Shown: positions 26,710-36,792 of the stretch, piece by piece
Numbering within the stretch: position 1 is the first letter of the stretch
Layout: each line of letters opens with the position of its first letter
DNA from: Atopomonas sediminilitoris
GTDB taxonomy: Bacteria; Pseudomonadota; Gammaproteobacteria; Pseudomonadales; Pseudomonadaceae
Reading direction: 5' to 3'
Length of the DNA stretch: 64,000 bases
NCBI RefSeq assembly: GCF_022601735.1
Contig: NZ_JAKUMM010000006.1
Span: 147,340 to 211,339, forward strand
The notes under the pieces: generated by a model
What the model saw: only the letters and a program-made list of their open reading frames with translations
Databases searched by the model: none
Told to the model about the DNA's origin: nothing
Program-made: the position numbers and the translations under genes

Positions 26710-28392
26710 TTATAGCGTTGAGAGGAACGGGCTGTTCTGCTCTTTCCAGCTGGTCATGTCCACGCGGATGCGTTTCTTATCCAACTTGCCCACGCTGGTC
26801 TTGGGGATTTCGGTAACAACGGCGATCTGAGTGGGAATCCCCCACTTGTTGATCACGCCCGCTTCAACGCTGGGTGCGAGGTGCTCTTTGATCACTTGCG
26901 CGGTGATGTTGGCACCGTCTTTGGCCACGATAACGGCATAAGGGCGCTCGCCCCACTGCGGGTCTGGCAGGCCAATCACAGCGACTTCGCGCACGCCTTC
27001 GCAGGTAGAGATCAAGTCTTCCAACTCCAGCGAGGACAGCCATTCGCCGCCAGTTTTGATCACGTCTTTGATGCGGTCACGGATATCGACATAACCCATG
27101 CTGTCGATCGCCGCCACGTCGCCGGTGTGCAGCCAGCCGCCTTCCCACAGTTCAGCGCTTTTTTGTGGTTCATTGAAGTAAGCCTGTGTCAGCCACGGGG
27201 CGCGCAGTACCAGCTCCCCCTGAGACTTATCATCGTGCGGCAGGCTGTTACCTTCGGCATCAATAATGCGCGTTTCCACAAGTGGCACCGGCATGCCCGC
27301 CTTCACGCGGAAGCTGATTTGCTCGTCTTCACTGCCGGCCAGCACTTGGTCATTGAGGTAGGCGAAGGAAATCAGAGGGCCGGTTTCACTCATACCGTAA
27401 GCGGCGGTCAGCTGGATACCAACGGCCTTGGCTTGCTTGTACAGCGATTTATTCAGGGCGCTGCCGCCGATGATGATGTTCATGCCGCCAAAATCGTGCC
27501 CCTTGGCTTCGTCGGCACCGAGCAGCATCCCCAAAATGGTCGGCACGCAATGACTGAAGGTGACCTTCTCGGTTTTGATCAGGCGCGCCAGCAAGTTGGG
27601 CTCATAACGGCCCGGGTAAACCTGCTTGATGCCCATCAGGGTCGCCGCGTAAGGGATGCCCCACGCGTGGACGTGAAACATCGGGGTGATCGGCATATAC
27701 ACATCATTACTGCCGAACAGGCGGTTGTTATCGAACGAACCGCAGCTGGTGCACAGGGCAAAGGTGTGCAGCACCAACTGACGGTGGGTGAAATACACGC
27801 CCTTAGGGTTACCGGTGGTGCCTGAGGTGTAGAAGGTGGTGGCGACGGAGTTCTCGTCAAAATCGGGGAAGTCGAACGCGGTATTAGCCGCCGCCAGCAG
27901 CGTTTCGTACTCACCTTTGAAGTTCGGCAGATCTGCCGTGGTATTGCCGGCATCGCTGATCAGCAACGTGCTATCAACGGTGGTCATTTTGTCTTCGATG
28001 GCTTTGAACAACGGCAAGAATTCGTCGTTGATGATCACCAGCTTATCTTCGGCATGGTTGATGGTGTACAGCAACTGATCGGGCGACAAGCGCACGTTCA
28101 GGGTGTGCAGCACCGCGCCAATCATCGGGATGGCGAACATGCACTCTAAGTAACGATGGCTATCCCAATCCATCACGGCGACGGTATCGCCCGGCTTCAC
28201 GCCCGCCTCGGTCAGCACATTGGCTAAGCGACGAACACGTTCTGCGAACTGGCTGTAGGTGAAACGCTTGTCACCGCGGTAACTGATTTCGCGTTGCGCT
28301 TCGTAACGAATGCCGGATTCAAAGATGCGCTTGATCAGCAAAGGGTACTGATAGGCTTCCTGCGCAGGGGGCAATACACGTGTTTTGATCAT
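26710..28392 (-). CDS. fatty-acid/medium-chain acyl-CoA synthetase (AMP-binding, AlkK-like)
   Basis: 560 residues. It activates a carboxylic acid with ATP and CoA through an acyl-AMP. Motif A5/P-loop TTFYTSGTTGNPKGVYFTHR lies near residue 190, AYGMSETGP near 355, TGDVAAID near 420, and the C-terminal catalytic Lys is in KTSVGKLDKKRIR. It is closest in style to AlkK/medium-chain ligases rather than FadD. It is divergent from the thiolase gene and near the DUF1302/1329 pair, which suggests a module for uptake and breakdown of a fatty substrate. Confidence 0.9.
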   Translation of the reverse strand: MIKTRVLPPAQEAYQYPLLIKRIFESGIRYEAQREISYRGDKRFTYSQFAERVRRLANVLTEAGVKPGDTVAVMDWDSHRYLECMFAIPMIGAVLHTLNVRLSPDQLLYTINHAEDKLVIINDEFLPLFKAIEDKMTTVDSTLLISDAGNTTADLPNFKGEYETLLAAANTAFDFPDFDENSVATTFYTSGTTGNPKGVYFTHRQLVLHTFALCTSCGSFDNNRLFGSNDVYMPITPMFHVHAWGIPYAATLMGIKQVYPGRYEPNLLARLIKTEKVTFSHCVPTILGMLLGADEAKGHDFGGMNIIIGGSALNKSLYKQAKAVGIQLTAAYGMSETGPLISFAYLNDQVLAGSEDEQISFRVKAGMPVPLVETRIIDAEGNSLPHDDKSQGELVLRAPWLTQAYFNEPQKSAELWEGGWLHTGDVAAIDSMGYVDIRDRIKDVIKTGGEWLSSLELEDLISTCEGVREVAVIGLPDPQWGERPYAVIVAKDGANITAQVIKEHLAPSVEAGVINKWGIPTQIAVVTEIPKTSVGKLDKKRIRVDMTSWKEQNSPFLSTL

Positions 28393-28469
28393 CCAAAGTC
28401 TCCAAGGTGACGCGGTCTTACGAAATTGATCGGGTTTATGCCACGGTATGCCGATGGCTACAGAGAGGC

Positions 28470-28481
28470 ATCACTCCAAAG
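28470..28481. promoter_or_regulatory. ATCACTCCAAAG motif between AMP-ligase and thiolase genes
   Basis: An exact second copy of the 12-mer seen at 26532-26543 upstream of the DUF1302 gene. It is placed in the divergent promoter region of the AMP-ligase and thiolase genes. Confidence 0.4.
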
Positions 28482-28615
28482 CATTATTTCAATTTGTGAC
28501 TGTTTTACCTATTTTGGTCACGCACGTAGAATATCCACCACGCTATTGCTCGCGCAGCCGTTTAAAACAAGCCATGGCCACGAGCCTACGTTTTTTTTGT
28601 GAGAGGAATGTTGAA

Positions 28616-29797
28616 ATGTCTGATAACACTATTGTCATCGTTGCTGGAGCGCGCACCCCGATGGGCGGCTTCCAAGGTAGCCTCAGTGCCGTGGGCGCGG
28701 TGGATCTTGGCGCGGCAGCGATTCGTGAAGCCGTGCACCGCGCGGGTATCAGCGGTGATGACGTGCAAGAGGTGATCATGGGCTGCGTGCTGCCTGCCGG
28801 CCTAAAACAAGGCCCTGCACGGCAAGCCTCGCTGAATGCTGGCATTCCCAGCGCGGCGGGTTGCACCACGATCAACAAGCTGTGCGGCTCTGGCATGAAA
28901 GCAGTGATGTTGGCGCACGACAGCCTCAAGGCCGGCACCAATCAAGTCATGGTCGCAGGCGGCATGGAGAGCATGTCTAACGCGCCTTATCTGATGGAAA
29001 AAGCCCGCGCCGGATTACGCATGGGCCATGGTGAAATCAAAGACCACATGTTCTTTGACGGCTTAGAGGACGCGCGTACCGGCCGCCTGATGGGCTCCTT
29101 CGCGCAAGAAACCGCCGAACAATACGGCATTACCCGCGAAGAAATGGACGCGTTCGCCATTGAGTCACTTAAGCGCGCCCAAACGGCGATCAAAGAAGGC
29201 TTGCTGGACGCCGAAATCATCACCGTGACCGTCAGCACCCGCAAAGGTGACGTGGTGGTGAAAGATGATGAGCAGCCGTTAACGGCCAATCTGGAGAAAA
29301 TCCCGACACTGCGCCCAGCGTTCAAAAAGGACGGCACCATCACCGCCGCCAACGCCAGTTCGATCTCAGACGGCGCCAGCGCGTTGGTACTGATGACCGC
29401 CGCCGAGGCCGACAAGCGCGGCCTGCAGCCTGTGGCAAAAATCGTCGCCCACGCCACGCAAAGCCAAGACCCGAGCGAGTTCACCATTGCGCCGATCGGC
29501 GCCATGAGCAACCTGTTTAAAAAGACCGGCTGGAGCAAGGACGACGTTGATCTGTTCGAAATCAACGAAGCCTTTGCCATGGTCGCCATGCTAGCCATGC
29601 GTGAGCACGGCTTGGATCACGCCAAGGTCAACGTATTTGGCGGCGCCTGCGCACAAGGCCACCCTGTTGGCTCGACTGGCTCGCGCATCATTCTGACGCT
29701 GATCAACGCGCTGCAGAAAAAAGGCGGCAAGCGCGGTGTCGCCTCACTGTGCATTGGTGGCGGCGAAGCCACCGCTGTGGCGATCGAGCTGCTGTAA
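28616..29797 (+). CDS. acetyl-CoA C-acetyltransferase (thiolase)
   Basis: 393 residues from the ATG at 28616 (MSDNTIVIVAGARTPMG), with GAGAGGAA upstream. The nucleophile is Cys90 in NKLCGSGMKA. The NEAFA motif, GHPVGSTGSR with the catalytic His, and LCIGGGEA with the second Cys are complete. Its size and motifs fit degradative/biosynthetic acetoacetyl-CoA thiolases (AtoB/PhaA type). It probably works with the adjacent acyl-CoA ligase. A strong terminator follows. Confidence 0.93.
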   Translation: MSDNTIVIVAGARTPMGGFQGSLSAVGAVDLGAAAIREAVHRAGISGDDVQEVIMGCVLPAGLKQGPARQASLNAGIPSAAGCTTINKLCGSGMKAVMLAHDSLKAGTNQVMVAGGMESMSNAPYLMEKARAGLRMGHGEIKDHMFFDGLEDARTGRLMGSFAQETAEQYGITREEMDAFAIESLKRAQTAIKEGLLDAEIITVTVSTRKGDVVVKDDEQPLTANLEKIPTLRPAFKKDGTITAANASSISDGASALVLMTAAEADKRGLQPVAKIVAHATQSQDPSEFTIAPIGAMSNLFKKTGWSKDDVDLFEINEAFAMVAMLAMREHGLDHAKVNVFGGACAQGHPVGSTGSRIILTLINALQKKGGKRGVASLCIGGGEATAVAIELL

Positions 29798-29813
29798 CAG
29801 GCATCCGTAAAGC

Positions 29814-29851
29814 AAAAAGCCCGTCAACACACAGCGGTTGACGGGCTTTTT
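29814..29851. terminator. bidirectional terminator (thiolase / gpx)
   Basis: A 15-bp stem AAAAAGCCCGTCAAC with its complement, an 8-base loop and a TTTTT tail. Confidence 0.92.
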
Positions 29852-29884
29852 ACTGCGTCGAGATGGGCTGTTTAGACCCGTAAT

Positions 29885-30367
29885 TTAGGCCAGCAACGCC
29901 TCAATCGCCTCAATCACCGCGGGATCATCCGGCGTGGTGCGCGGGCTAAACCGTGCCACCACATCACCCTGCCCGTTGACCAGAAACTTCTCGAAGTTCC
30001 AGCTGATATCACCGGGGAACGGCGCGCCTTCGCCTGCCAAGTAAGTGTACAGGCCATGGCGACCGGGGCCATTGACCTCAAGCTTACTGGTCAGCGGGAA
30101 ACCCACTTGGTAAGTGGTTTCGCAAAACGTGGCGATCTCGCTCTCAGTGCCTGGCTCTTGCCCAGCAAACTGGTTGCATGGCACGCCAAGCACCACCAAG
30201 CCTTTATCGGCAAAGCGCGCGTGCAGCTGCTGCAACGTAGCGTACTGCGGGGTTAACCCACACGCGGAGGCCACATTGACCACCAACAAGGGCTTACCCT
30301 TGAACTGCGCCAACGGCAGCGGCTGGCCATCAATGGCCGTTAACGTAATGGCATGCAAAGCCGACAT
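29885..30367 (-). CDS. glutathione peroxidase family protein
   Basis: 160 residues from the ATG at 30367; GAGG lies six bases upstream. The catalytic tetrad is visible: Cys36 in VASACGLTPQY (Cys in place of selenocysteine), Gln in NQFAGQEPG, and Trp-Asn in SWNFEKFLV. It reduces peroxides, in bacteria usually with thioredoxin. It starts 15 bases after the FKBP stop and is likely cotranscribed. Confidence 0.93.
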   Translation of the reverse strand: MSALHAITLTAIDGQPLPLAQFKGKPLLVVNVASACGLTPQYATLQQLHARFADKGLVVLGVPCNQFAGQEPGTESEIATFCETTYQVGFPLTSKLEVNGPGRHGLYTYLAGEGAPFPGDISWNFEKFLVNGQGDVVARFSPRTTPDDPAVIEAIEALLA

Positions 30368-30382
30368 ACCCACCTCGATCAA

Positions 30383-30865
30383 TTAATGGCTGCAGCCTTC
30401 GCCGTGAATGTGGCCATGAGCCAACTCATCCGCCGTGGCCTCGCGCACTTCAACCACGTTGACATCAAAGTGCAGACGCTGACCCGCCAGCGGGTGGTTG
30501 CCGTCCACGGTCACTTTGTCGCCATCTAAACCAATGATAGTGACAATTTGCAGGCCGCCATCCGGCGCGGAAGCATGAAACTGCATGCCAACCGCCAGCT
30601 CATCGACACCTTCAAACATGTTGCGCGACAGCTCAGCAATCAGGCTGTCATCTTGCTCACCGTAAGCATCGGCAGGCTCAATCGACACCTTGAGGCTGTC
30701 GCCAGATTGCTTGCCCAGCAGAGCGTTTTCTAATCCAGCAATGATGTTGCCGGCGCCTTGCAAATACACCAACGGCTCGGCGTCCTTGGAGCTGTCGAGC
30801 ACCTCACCGGCATCGTTGGTCAGCGTGTAATGAATAGAAACGGCGCTGTTGGCAGCAATCTGCAT
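30383..30865 (-). CDS. FKBP-type peptidyl-prolyl isomerase, SlyD-like
   Basis: 160 residues from the ATG at 30865 (MQIAANSAVSIHYTLTNDAG). An FKBP core is interrupted by an IF (insert-in-flap) chaperone domain (about 70-125). LQGAGNIIAGLENALLGKQ and DGNHPLAGQRLHFDVNVVEV are diagnostic. The short tail GHIHGEGCSH is His/Cys-rich and may bind nickel, though much shorter than in E. coli SlyD. It is divergent from ackA. Confidence 0.92.
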   Translation of the reverse strand: MQIAANSAVSIHYTLTNDAGEVLDSSKDAEPLVYLQGAGNIIAGLENALLGKQSGDSLKVSIEPADAYGEQDDSLIAELSRNMFEGVDELAVGMQFHASAPDGGLQIVTIIGLDGDKVTVDGNHPLAGQRLHFDVNVVEVREATADELAHGHIHGEGCSH

Positions 30866-31013
30866 GGGAACAACCTTCGAAGTAATAGCAAAATGAAAGC
30901 CTAGTCTAGGCTGTTGAGAAAGGAGCGTCGAGCCGAGCGGGCGTGACAACGTACTCACTGACACCATTTGCTACGCTTTTGCCGCATTTTCGACCCCGCA
31001 GCCTACGCTTTTC

Positions 31014-31027
31014 TTGATAGAAGTCAG
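31014..31027 (+). promoter_or_regulatory. possible Anr/FNR box upstream of ackA
   Basis: TTGAT-AGAA-GTCAG matches the TTGAT-N4-ATCAA consensus at 8 of 10 positions, 84 bases before ackA. In P. aeruginosa the ackA-pta operon responds to Anr, so the site is plausible. Confidence 0.4.
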
Positions 31028-31110
31028 CCGCTTGAGCGCTGCTAGCGCGGACAATTCACCCCACACCTGCCAGTCACCGGCAGGCGAGGTCATTTGGAGG
31101 AACACCCGGC

Positions 31111-32316
31111 ATGACGGGTAAGAACATTCTGGTTATCAATGGCGGCAGTTCGTCGCTCAAATTCGCCCTGATCAATGATCAAGAGAGCGCACCACGCATC
31201 AGCGGTCTGGCTGAACGCCTAGGCAGCCTTGAAGCCCAATTAGGCTGGAAAGACGCCGCCGGCAAGCACAGCAAATCAATTGCCAAAGCCGGCCACCGTG
31301 AAGCGCTCAATGAGTTGCTGCCGCTGGTACAAGCGGCGGCGGTCGAGGGCTTGCATGGCGTGGGTCATCGAGTGGTGCACGGCGGCGAAGCCTTTACCGG
31401 CTCATGCTTGATCGATAGCAGCGTGATCGACGCCATTCGCGACACCATCCCCTTGGCGCCGCTGCACAACCCCGCCAACTTGATGGGTATTGAGGCCGCG
31501 TTGGCGGTGTTCCCAGACCTGCCGCAAGTGGCGGTGTTTGACACCGCGTTCCACCAAAGTCTGCCGGATTACGCCTACCGCTATGCCATTCCTGCGGCGC
31601 TGTACGAGCAACATGCGGTGCGGCGTTATGGCTTTCATGGCACCAGCCACCGTTTTGTTAGCGCCGAAGCCGCCAAACAGTGCCAGCTGGACTACCACAG
31701 CAGCGCGTGGCTCACCGCCCACCTTGGCAATGGTTGCTCGACCTGCGCCATTGTCGACGGGCAAAGCCGCGACACCAGCATGGGCCTGACCCCGCTGGAA
31801 GGCGTGGTGATGGGCACCCGCTCCGGCGATGTCGATCCTAACCTGCACGCGCACTTGGCCAACGTGATGGGTTGGTCGCTGACCGAAGTCACCCGTGTAC
31901 TCAACAACGAAAGCGGCTTAAAAGGCCTGTCGGGCTTATCCAACGACATGCGCACCTTAGAAGAAGCCGCCGGCAATGATCACGCCGGTGCCCAACTGGC
32001 CATCGAGGTGTTTTGCTACCGCCTCGCCAAGTCATTGGCCAGCATGGCCTGTGCGCTGCCCAAGCTGGATGGTTTGATTTTTACCGGCGGCATTGGTGAG
32101 AACTCACCGCTGATTCGCGACAAAACCGTGCAGCACTTGCGTTTACTCGGCCTGCAATTGGATGAAGCCAACAACCTGCGCTGCTTGCGCGGCGTTGCCG
32201 GCGAGATTCAAGCCGCTGGCAGCCCCCGTGTGTTGGTCGTGCCGACCAATGAAGAGCTGCAAATCGCTCTCGACACCCTCAGCCTGATCGCCCCTGAAGG
32301 AGCCGCTCATGCATAA
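31111..32316 (+). CDS. ackA: acetate kinase
   Basis: 401 residues. It converts acetyl phosphate and ADP to acetate and ATP. The N-terminal [32 protein letters not shown] and [11 protein letters not shown] motifs of the ASKHA fold are complete. It overlaps the start of pta by 8 bases, so the pair is translationally coupled for acetate overflow or anaerobic pyruvate use. Confidence 0.97.
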   Translation: MTGKNILVINGGSSSLKFALINDQESAPRISGLAERLGSLEAQLGWKDAAGKHSKSIAKAGHREALNELLPLVQAAAVEGLHGVGHRVVHGGEAFTGSCLIDSSVIDAIRDTIPLAPLHNPANLMGIEAALAVFPDLPQVAVFDTAFHQSLPDYAYRYAIPAALYEQHAVRRYGFHGTSHRFVSAEAAKQCQLDYHSSAWLTAHLGNGCSTCAIVDGQSRDTSMGLTPLEGVVMGTRSGDVDPNLHAHLANVMGWSLTEVTRVLNNESGLKGLSGLSNDMRTLEEAAGNDHAGAQLAIEVFCYRLAKSLASMACALPKLDGLIFTGGIGENSPLIRDKTVQHLRLLGLQLDEANNLRCLRGVAGEIQAAGSPRVLVVPTNEELQIALDTLSLIAPEGAAHA

Positions 32317-34453
32317 CTTTTTCATCGCCCCCACCGGTTTTGGTGTGGGCTTAACTTCGGTGTGTTTAGGCATGGTGCGCGCGCTGGATCGCGCCGGCCT
32401 CAAGGTGCGTTTCTTTAAGCCCATCGCGCAACCGCACCCCGGCGACGATGGCCCCGAGCGCTCTAGCGAGCTGATCGCACGCATGCAGGGCATCACCCCG
32501 CCGCGTTCGCTGAGCTTGTCCAAGGTCGAGCGCATGCTCGGCGATGGCCATCTCGATGAATTGCTAGAAGAGGTGGTCAGCCTGTACCAAGAGGCCACCG
32601 AAGGCGCCGACGTGGTGATCGTCGAGGGCATGGTGCCCACCCGTCATGCCACCTACGCCGCACGTTTTAACTACCACTTGGCCAGTACGCTCGACTCCGA
32701 AGTCATCCTCGTCTCGGCGCAAGATGAAGAGTCACTGGAGGAAATGGCCGACCGCATCGAGATTCAAGCGCAGCTATTTGGCGGCCCCAGCGACCCGAAA
32801 GTGCTCGGCGTAATCCTCAACAAAGTGCGCTTAGACGCCGACTTGCTCACCTCTGCCGACAGCAGCGTCGCCGCGCAGGCCGATGAAGAGGCGATTGCCG
32901 CCTTCACCGAGCAACTCAAGGCGCACTCGTCACTGCTGCGCCATGACAACTTCCACCTGATTGGCTGCATTCCGTGGCAGGCCGAGCTCAACGCCCCGCG
33001 CACCTTAGATGTCGGCAAGCTGATCGGCGCACGCTGGCTCAATGCCGGTGAGCGTGAACAACGCCGCGTGAAGCGTATTTCGCTGTGCGCGCGCACCGTG
33101 GCCAATATTGTGCCGGTCTTACAGCCGGGCACTTTAGTCGTGACTCCGGGCGACCGGGATGACGTGCTTCTGGCCAGCGCCTTGGCCGCGCAAAACGGTG
33201 TGCCATTGGCCGGCGTGCTGCTGACCACCGACTTTGCGCCGAACCAGAACATTGTCGATTTGTGTATGCCGGCGCTTAAAACCGGCTTGCCGATCTTGTC
33301 GGTGCAGAGCAACAGCTACGACACCGCCACCACGCTCAACCGGATGAACAAAGAAATCCCGGTGGACGACCGCGAGCGCGCCGAGAAAGTCACCGAGTTC
33401 GTCGCCAGTCATATCGATCACGAATGGCTGCGCCAGCGCTGCGGCACCGATCGCGAACTGCGCTTATCGCCGGCGGCGTTCCGCTATCAACTGGTCAAAC
33501 GCGCGCAAGCCGCCAACAAGCGCATCGTATTGCCTGAAGGCAACGAGCCGCGCACCGTGCAAGCGGCGATCATCTGCCAAACCCGCGGCATTGCCCGCTG
33601 CGTGTTGCTGGCCAAGCCCGAAGAAGTGGCAGTGGTGGCCCGCGCGCAAGGTTTGGAGATTCCGCCTGGTCTGGAAATTCTCGACCCCGATACCATTCGC
33701 CCGCAGTACATCGGCCCCATGGTCGAGTTGCGTAAGCACAAAGGTCTCAACGCACCGATGGCCGAGCAACAACTGGAAGATACCGTGGTCATGGGCACCA
33801 TGATGCTGGCCTTGGATGAGGTCGACGGGCTGGTTTCCGGCGCCATCCACACCACCGCCAACACCATTCGCCCGGCCCTGCAGCTGATCAAAACTGCCCC
33901 CGGCTTCAACTTGGTGTCGTCGGTGTTCTTTATGCTGCTGCCTGAGCAAGTGCTGGTCTACGGCGACTGCGCCGTGAACCCGGAGCCCAACGCGAAGGAG
34001 CTGGCAGAAATCGCCTTACAAAGCGCCTCCTCCGCCGCCGCCTTTGGCGTTAACCCACGCGTAGCAATGATCAGCTACTCCACCGGCGCCAGCGGCAGCG
34101 GGGCCGAAGTGGAAAAAGTGCGCGAGGCCACGCGCCTAGCCCACGAAGCAAATCCGGCGCTACTGATCGATGGCCCCTTGCAGTATGATGCGGCTGCCAT
34201 TGCCAGTGTGGGGCGGCAAAAAGCACCGAACAGCCCAGTCGCCGGACGCGCCACTGTGTTCGTCTTCCCCGACCTCAACACCGGCAACACGACCTATAAA
34301 GCGGTGCAGCGCAGTGCCGACTGCATCAGTGTTGGGCCCATGCTGCAAGGCTTGCGCAAGCCGGTGAATGACCTGTCGCGCGGCGCGCTGGTGGATGACA
34401 TTGTCTACACCATCGCCCTCACGGCGATACAGGCCGCCAGCCCCCAAGTCTGA
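32309..34453 (+). CDS. pta: phosphate acetyltransferase
   Basis: 714 residues, the long Pta form. It interconverts acetyl-CoA and acetyl phosphate. The N-terminal BioD-like P-loop domain ([17 protein letters not shown]) and a DRTGG domain (about 215-330) have regulatory roles. The C-terminal PTA_PTB catalytic domain (about 390-710) contains [20 protein letters not shown] and [16 protein letters not shown]. The start is preceded by GAAGGAG inside ackA. Confidence 0.96.
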   Translation: MHNFFIAPTGFGVGLTSVCLGMVRALDRAGLKVRFFKPIAQPHPGDDGPERSSELIARMQGITPPRSLSLSKVERMLGDGHLDELLEEVVSLYQEATEGADVVIVEGMVPTRHATYAARFNYHLASTLDSEVILVSAQDEESLEEMADRIEIQAQLFGGPSDPKVLGVILNKVRLDADLLTSADSSVAAQADEEAIAAFTEQLKAHSSLLRHDNFHLIGCIPWQAELNAPRTLDVGKLIGARWLNAGEREQRRVKRISLCARTVANIVPVLQPGTLVVTPGDRDDVLLASALAAQNGVPLAGVLLTTDFAPNQNIVDLCMPALKTGLPILSVQSNSYDTATTLNRMNKEIPVDDRERAEKVTEFVASHIDHEWLRQRCGTDRELRLSPAAFRYQLVKRAQAANKRIVLPEGNEPRTVQAAIICQTRGIARCVLLAKPEEVAVVARAQGLEIPPGLEILDPDTIRPQYIGPMVELRKHKGLNAPMAEQQLEDTVVMGTMMLALDEVDGLVSGAIHTTANTIRPALQLIKTAPGFNLVSSVFFMLLPEQVLVYGDCAVNPEPNAKELAEIALQSASSAAAFGVNPRVAMISYSTGASGSGAEVEKVREATRLAHEANPALLIDGPLQYDAAAIASVGRQKAPNSPVAGRATVFVFPDLNTGNTTYKAVQRSADCISVGPMLQGLRKPVNDLSRGALVDDIVYTIALTAIQAASPQV

Positions 34454-34470
34454 CAGCGGCCCTTAGCCCT

Positions 34471-34494
34471 AGCCCAGCGGTCACCCGCTGGGCT
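34471..34494 (+). terminator. hairpin after pta
   Basis: AGCCCAGCGG-TCAC-CCGCTGGGCT, 10-bp stem, 17 bases after the pta stop. The tail is T-poor (GGTTCTG), so termination may be partial. Confidence 0.55.
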
Positions 34495-34514
34495 GGTTCT
34501 GTGAGGGGATGTTT

Positions 34515-35411
34515 ATGCTGTCTGTCTTACCCGCACCGGTTCGCGGTGTGATTACTGCCCTACTGTTGGCAGTGAATACCATTTTTTGTTTTGTGCCCCT
34601 GCTGAGCTTGTCCCTGTTCAAGCTGCTGCTGCCATTGGTCTTCGTGCAAAAACACTGCCGCACCATCATGACGTGGATCGCCAATAGCTGGATTCGCATC
34701 AACAATGCGTGGATGAACGCCGTTGGCCCCACCGAGTTTGATACCCAAGGCCTGCAAACCCTCGACCTCCAGCACTCCTACCTGATCACCAGCAACCACC
34801 AGAGCTGGGTGGATATTTTGGTGCTGCAAAACCAATGCTTGGGGCGCATTCCGTTTTTGAAGTTCTTCTTAAAACAAGAGCTAATCTGGGTACCGGTGAT
34901 CGGCCTGTGTTGGTGGGCGCTCGAATTCCCCTTTATGAAGCGCTACAGCAAGGCGTATCTGGCTAAGCACCCAGAAAAAGCCGGCACCGACTTGGACACT
35001 ACCCGCAAGGCCTGCGACAAGTTCCGCACTAACCCTGTGGCGGTGTTTAACTTTCTTGAAGGCACGCGCCTGACTGAAGCTAAACACGCACGCCAGCAAT
35101 CACCTTTTAAGCACCTGCTCAAGCCTAAAGCCGGCGGCGTTGCCTTTGTGCTCGACGCCATGGGCGATCAGCTACAAGGCATGGTCAACGCAACCATTTA
35201 CTACCCAGACGGCGTACCCACCTTCTGGGACTTGCTCTGCGGCCGGGTGCGTAAAGTGGTGGTACGCGCCGAACTCACCCCGATTCCGGCCGAGTTTATT
35301 GGCCAGCGTTATGACCGTGACGAAGCCTATCGCCTGCGCTTTCAGCAATGGGTGAACGGCCTATGGGAAGCCAAAGACGCGCAGCTAGAGCAGCTCAAAG
35401 CCCACCCTTAA
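34515..35411 (+). CDS. PlsC-type 1-acylglycerol-3-phosphate acyltransferase (YihG-like)
   Basis: 298 residues from the ATG at 34515, six bases after GAGGGG; an ATG two codons upstream is possible. A hydrophobic N-terminus (GVITALLLAVNTIFCFVPLL) anchors it to the inner membrane. The acyltransferase motifs are NHQSWVD (HX4D) and FNFLEGTR. It is likely to acylate lysophosphatidic acid or a related lipid. It is closer to YihG than to PlsC by length and the C-terminal region. Confidence 0.87.
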   Translation: MLSVLPAPVRGVITALLLAVNTIFCFVPLLSLSLFKLLLPLVFVQKHCRTIMTWIANSWIRINNAWMNAVGPTEFDTQGLQTLDLQHSYLITSNHQSWVDILVLQNQCLGRIPFLKFFLKQELIWVPVIGLCWWALEFPFMKRYSKAYLAKHPEKAGTDLDTTRKACDKFRTNPVAVFNFLEGTRLTEAKHARQQSPFKHLLKPKAGGVAFVLDAMGDQLQGMVNATIYYPDGVPTFWDLLCGRVRKVVVRAELTPIPAEFIGQRYDRDEAYRLRFQQWVNGLWEAKDAQLEQLKAHP

Positions 35412-35440
35412 CCGCCGCGTTAAACGCAGGAGCGCCAGCC

Positions 35441-35833
35441 ATGCCAAGCCACAGATCACTCACACGACACTGGGGCTTGGGCCTGACACTGGCAGCCGTG
35501 GCCTTGCTGCCGTGCGGCGCTCACGCGGTATCCCAAGCCGAGTACGCGCAAAGCATGCTCGGCACTTGGCTCAGCGGCGAGCCCGAGCTGCAGGCGGACA
35601 TCAACCGTTTGCTCGCCCAAGCCCCCACCACGCCAGGCCCCGATGGCGCCAGCGCAGACACCAACCTTAAAGAAGCGCTACTGCACTGGGCGCGCTTTCG
35701 CAGTGCGTTCTGTCGCTCGATGAGCGAAACCCACGGCGAACACAACCTGCAAGAGTCACTGTGCCGCGCGCAACTCAGTGACAGCTTGCGCAGCACCTTG
35801 CAGCATTACCTACCCCCGACTGACGCCGACTAA
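35441..35833 (+). CDS. hypothetical secreted protein
   Basis: 130 residues from the ATG at 35441, after CAGGAG. A signal peptide (GLGLTLAAVALLPCGAHA) is followed by an alpha-helical, Cys-containing region. I do not recognise a family. It lies 30 bases after the acyltransferase. Its stop overlaps the stop of the convergent DUF1993 gene by 3 bases. Confidence 0.6.
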   Translation: MPSHRSLTRHWGLGLTLAAVALLPCGAHAVSQAEYAQSMLGTWLSGEPELQADINRLLAQAPTTPGPDGASADTNLKEALLHWARFRSAFCRSMSETHGEHNLQESLCRAQLSDSLRSTLQHYLPPTDAD

Positions 35834-36336
35834 GCTCGACCGAGAAAATCCATCTTGCCGAGCGGCACCCCGTTATGGCGCAAAATGGCGTAGGCGGTGC
35901 TCAAGTGGAAATACACATTGGGCTGCACAAAGCCCAGCAAATACTCCTGCCCCGTTAGGCTGAGCTGCAAGTTAGGCAACTTCAGCTCAATGCTGCGCCC
36001 TTCACTGCCATCAATCTGCTGCGGCGTAAACGCCTGTAAAAAAGCGATGGTTTTGCTGATGCGCGCCTGCAACTCATCAAAACTGGCTTCGTCATCGGCA
36101 TAGCTGGGTATCTCCACGCCGGCCAAGCGGGCCGCACAGCCTTTGACCACATCGGTGGCAATTTGAATTTGCTTAGGCAGGGCATACATATCCGGCGCAA
36201 GGCGCGCGTTAAGCAGCACCTCAGGCGCGATTTGCTTTTCTTCCGCCCACGCGCTGGCCTTAGCCAAAATCGCACTACTGGCCTGCAGCATATGGATAAA
36301 CATCGGCACCGAGGCCTGATACATCGACAGTGACAT
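35830..36336 (-). CDS. DUF1993 family protein
   Basis: 168 residues from the ATG at 36336, with AAGGAA upstream. The start MSLSMYQASVPMFIHMLQ, the ARLAPDMYALPKQIQIATD segment and the end YFHLSTAYAILRHNGVPLGK are typical of DUF1993, a helical family related to DinB-like folds. The function is unknown. A longer frame to 36501 overlaps nothing but lacks conservation. Confidence 0.88.
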   Translation of the reverse strand: MSLSMYQASVPMFIHMLQASSAILAKASAWAEEKQIAPEVLLNARLAPDMYALPKQIQIATDVVKGCAARLAGVEIPSYADDEASFDELQARISKTIAFLQAFTPQQIDGSEGRSIELKLPNLQLSLTGQEYLLGFVQPNVYFHLSTAYAILRHNGVPLGKMDFLGRA

Positions 36337-36405
36337 GATCACGTTCCTTGCGAACAGAGAAGTTAGGCCTCTAAGGTTAGCCCATCCCCCGACGAGTGCA
36401 GCACC

Positions 36406-36792
36406 ATGACACCTGACGAAATCGCCGAGTTTTGCCTCAGCCTGCCTGGCGCCCGTGAAGACTACAAATGGGGCAGTAATCGGGTCTTCTCCATCGCCCA
36501 AACCAAGATGTTTGCCATCGTCGATTTTTTAGGCGGCGAGCTGGCCTTTAAAGTTGGTGCCGATTTGTTCCTCGGCTTCACCGATCGCCCCGGCATTCGC
36601 CCTGCACCGTATTTAGCCCGCGCCCATTGGGTGAGCCTGCCAGCGCCGTTTGCCATGGGTGAGGATGAACTACGCGCCTGCCTGACTCGCTCGCACCAGC
36701 TGGTGGTGCGCAAGCTACCGAAGATTCGCCAAGCAGGCTTGCTGCTAGACGAGTCCACTAATGTCTGTAACCGCCCTGATCAGGCGGGATAA
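36406..36792 (+). CDS. MmcQ/YjbR family DNA-binding-like protein
   Basis: 128 residues. The MmcQ/YjbR fold is shown by ALSLPGAREDYKWG-like CLSLPGAREDYKWGSNRVFS, GGELAFKVGADLF and PYLARAHWVSL. Members have a double-wing fold; the role is unknown. The 3' end overlaps the convergent hydrolase gene by 13 bases. Confidence 0.87.
   Translation: MTPDEIAEFCLSLPGAREDYKWGSNRVFSIAQTKMFAIVDFLGGELAFKVGADLFLGFTDRPGIRPAPYLARAHWVSLPAPFAMGEDELRACLTRSHQLVVRKLPKIRQAGLLLDESTNVCNRPDQAG

Noticed and set aside
26881..27825. Open frame of 314 codons opposite the AMP-ligase
   Set aside because: Antisense to a protein with complete catalytic motifs.
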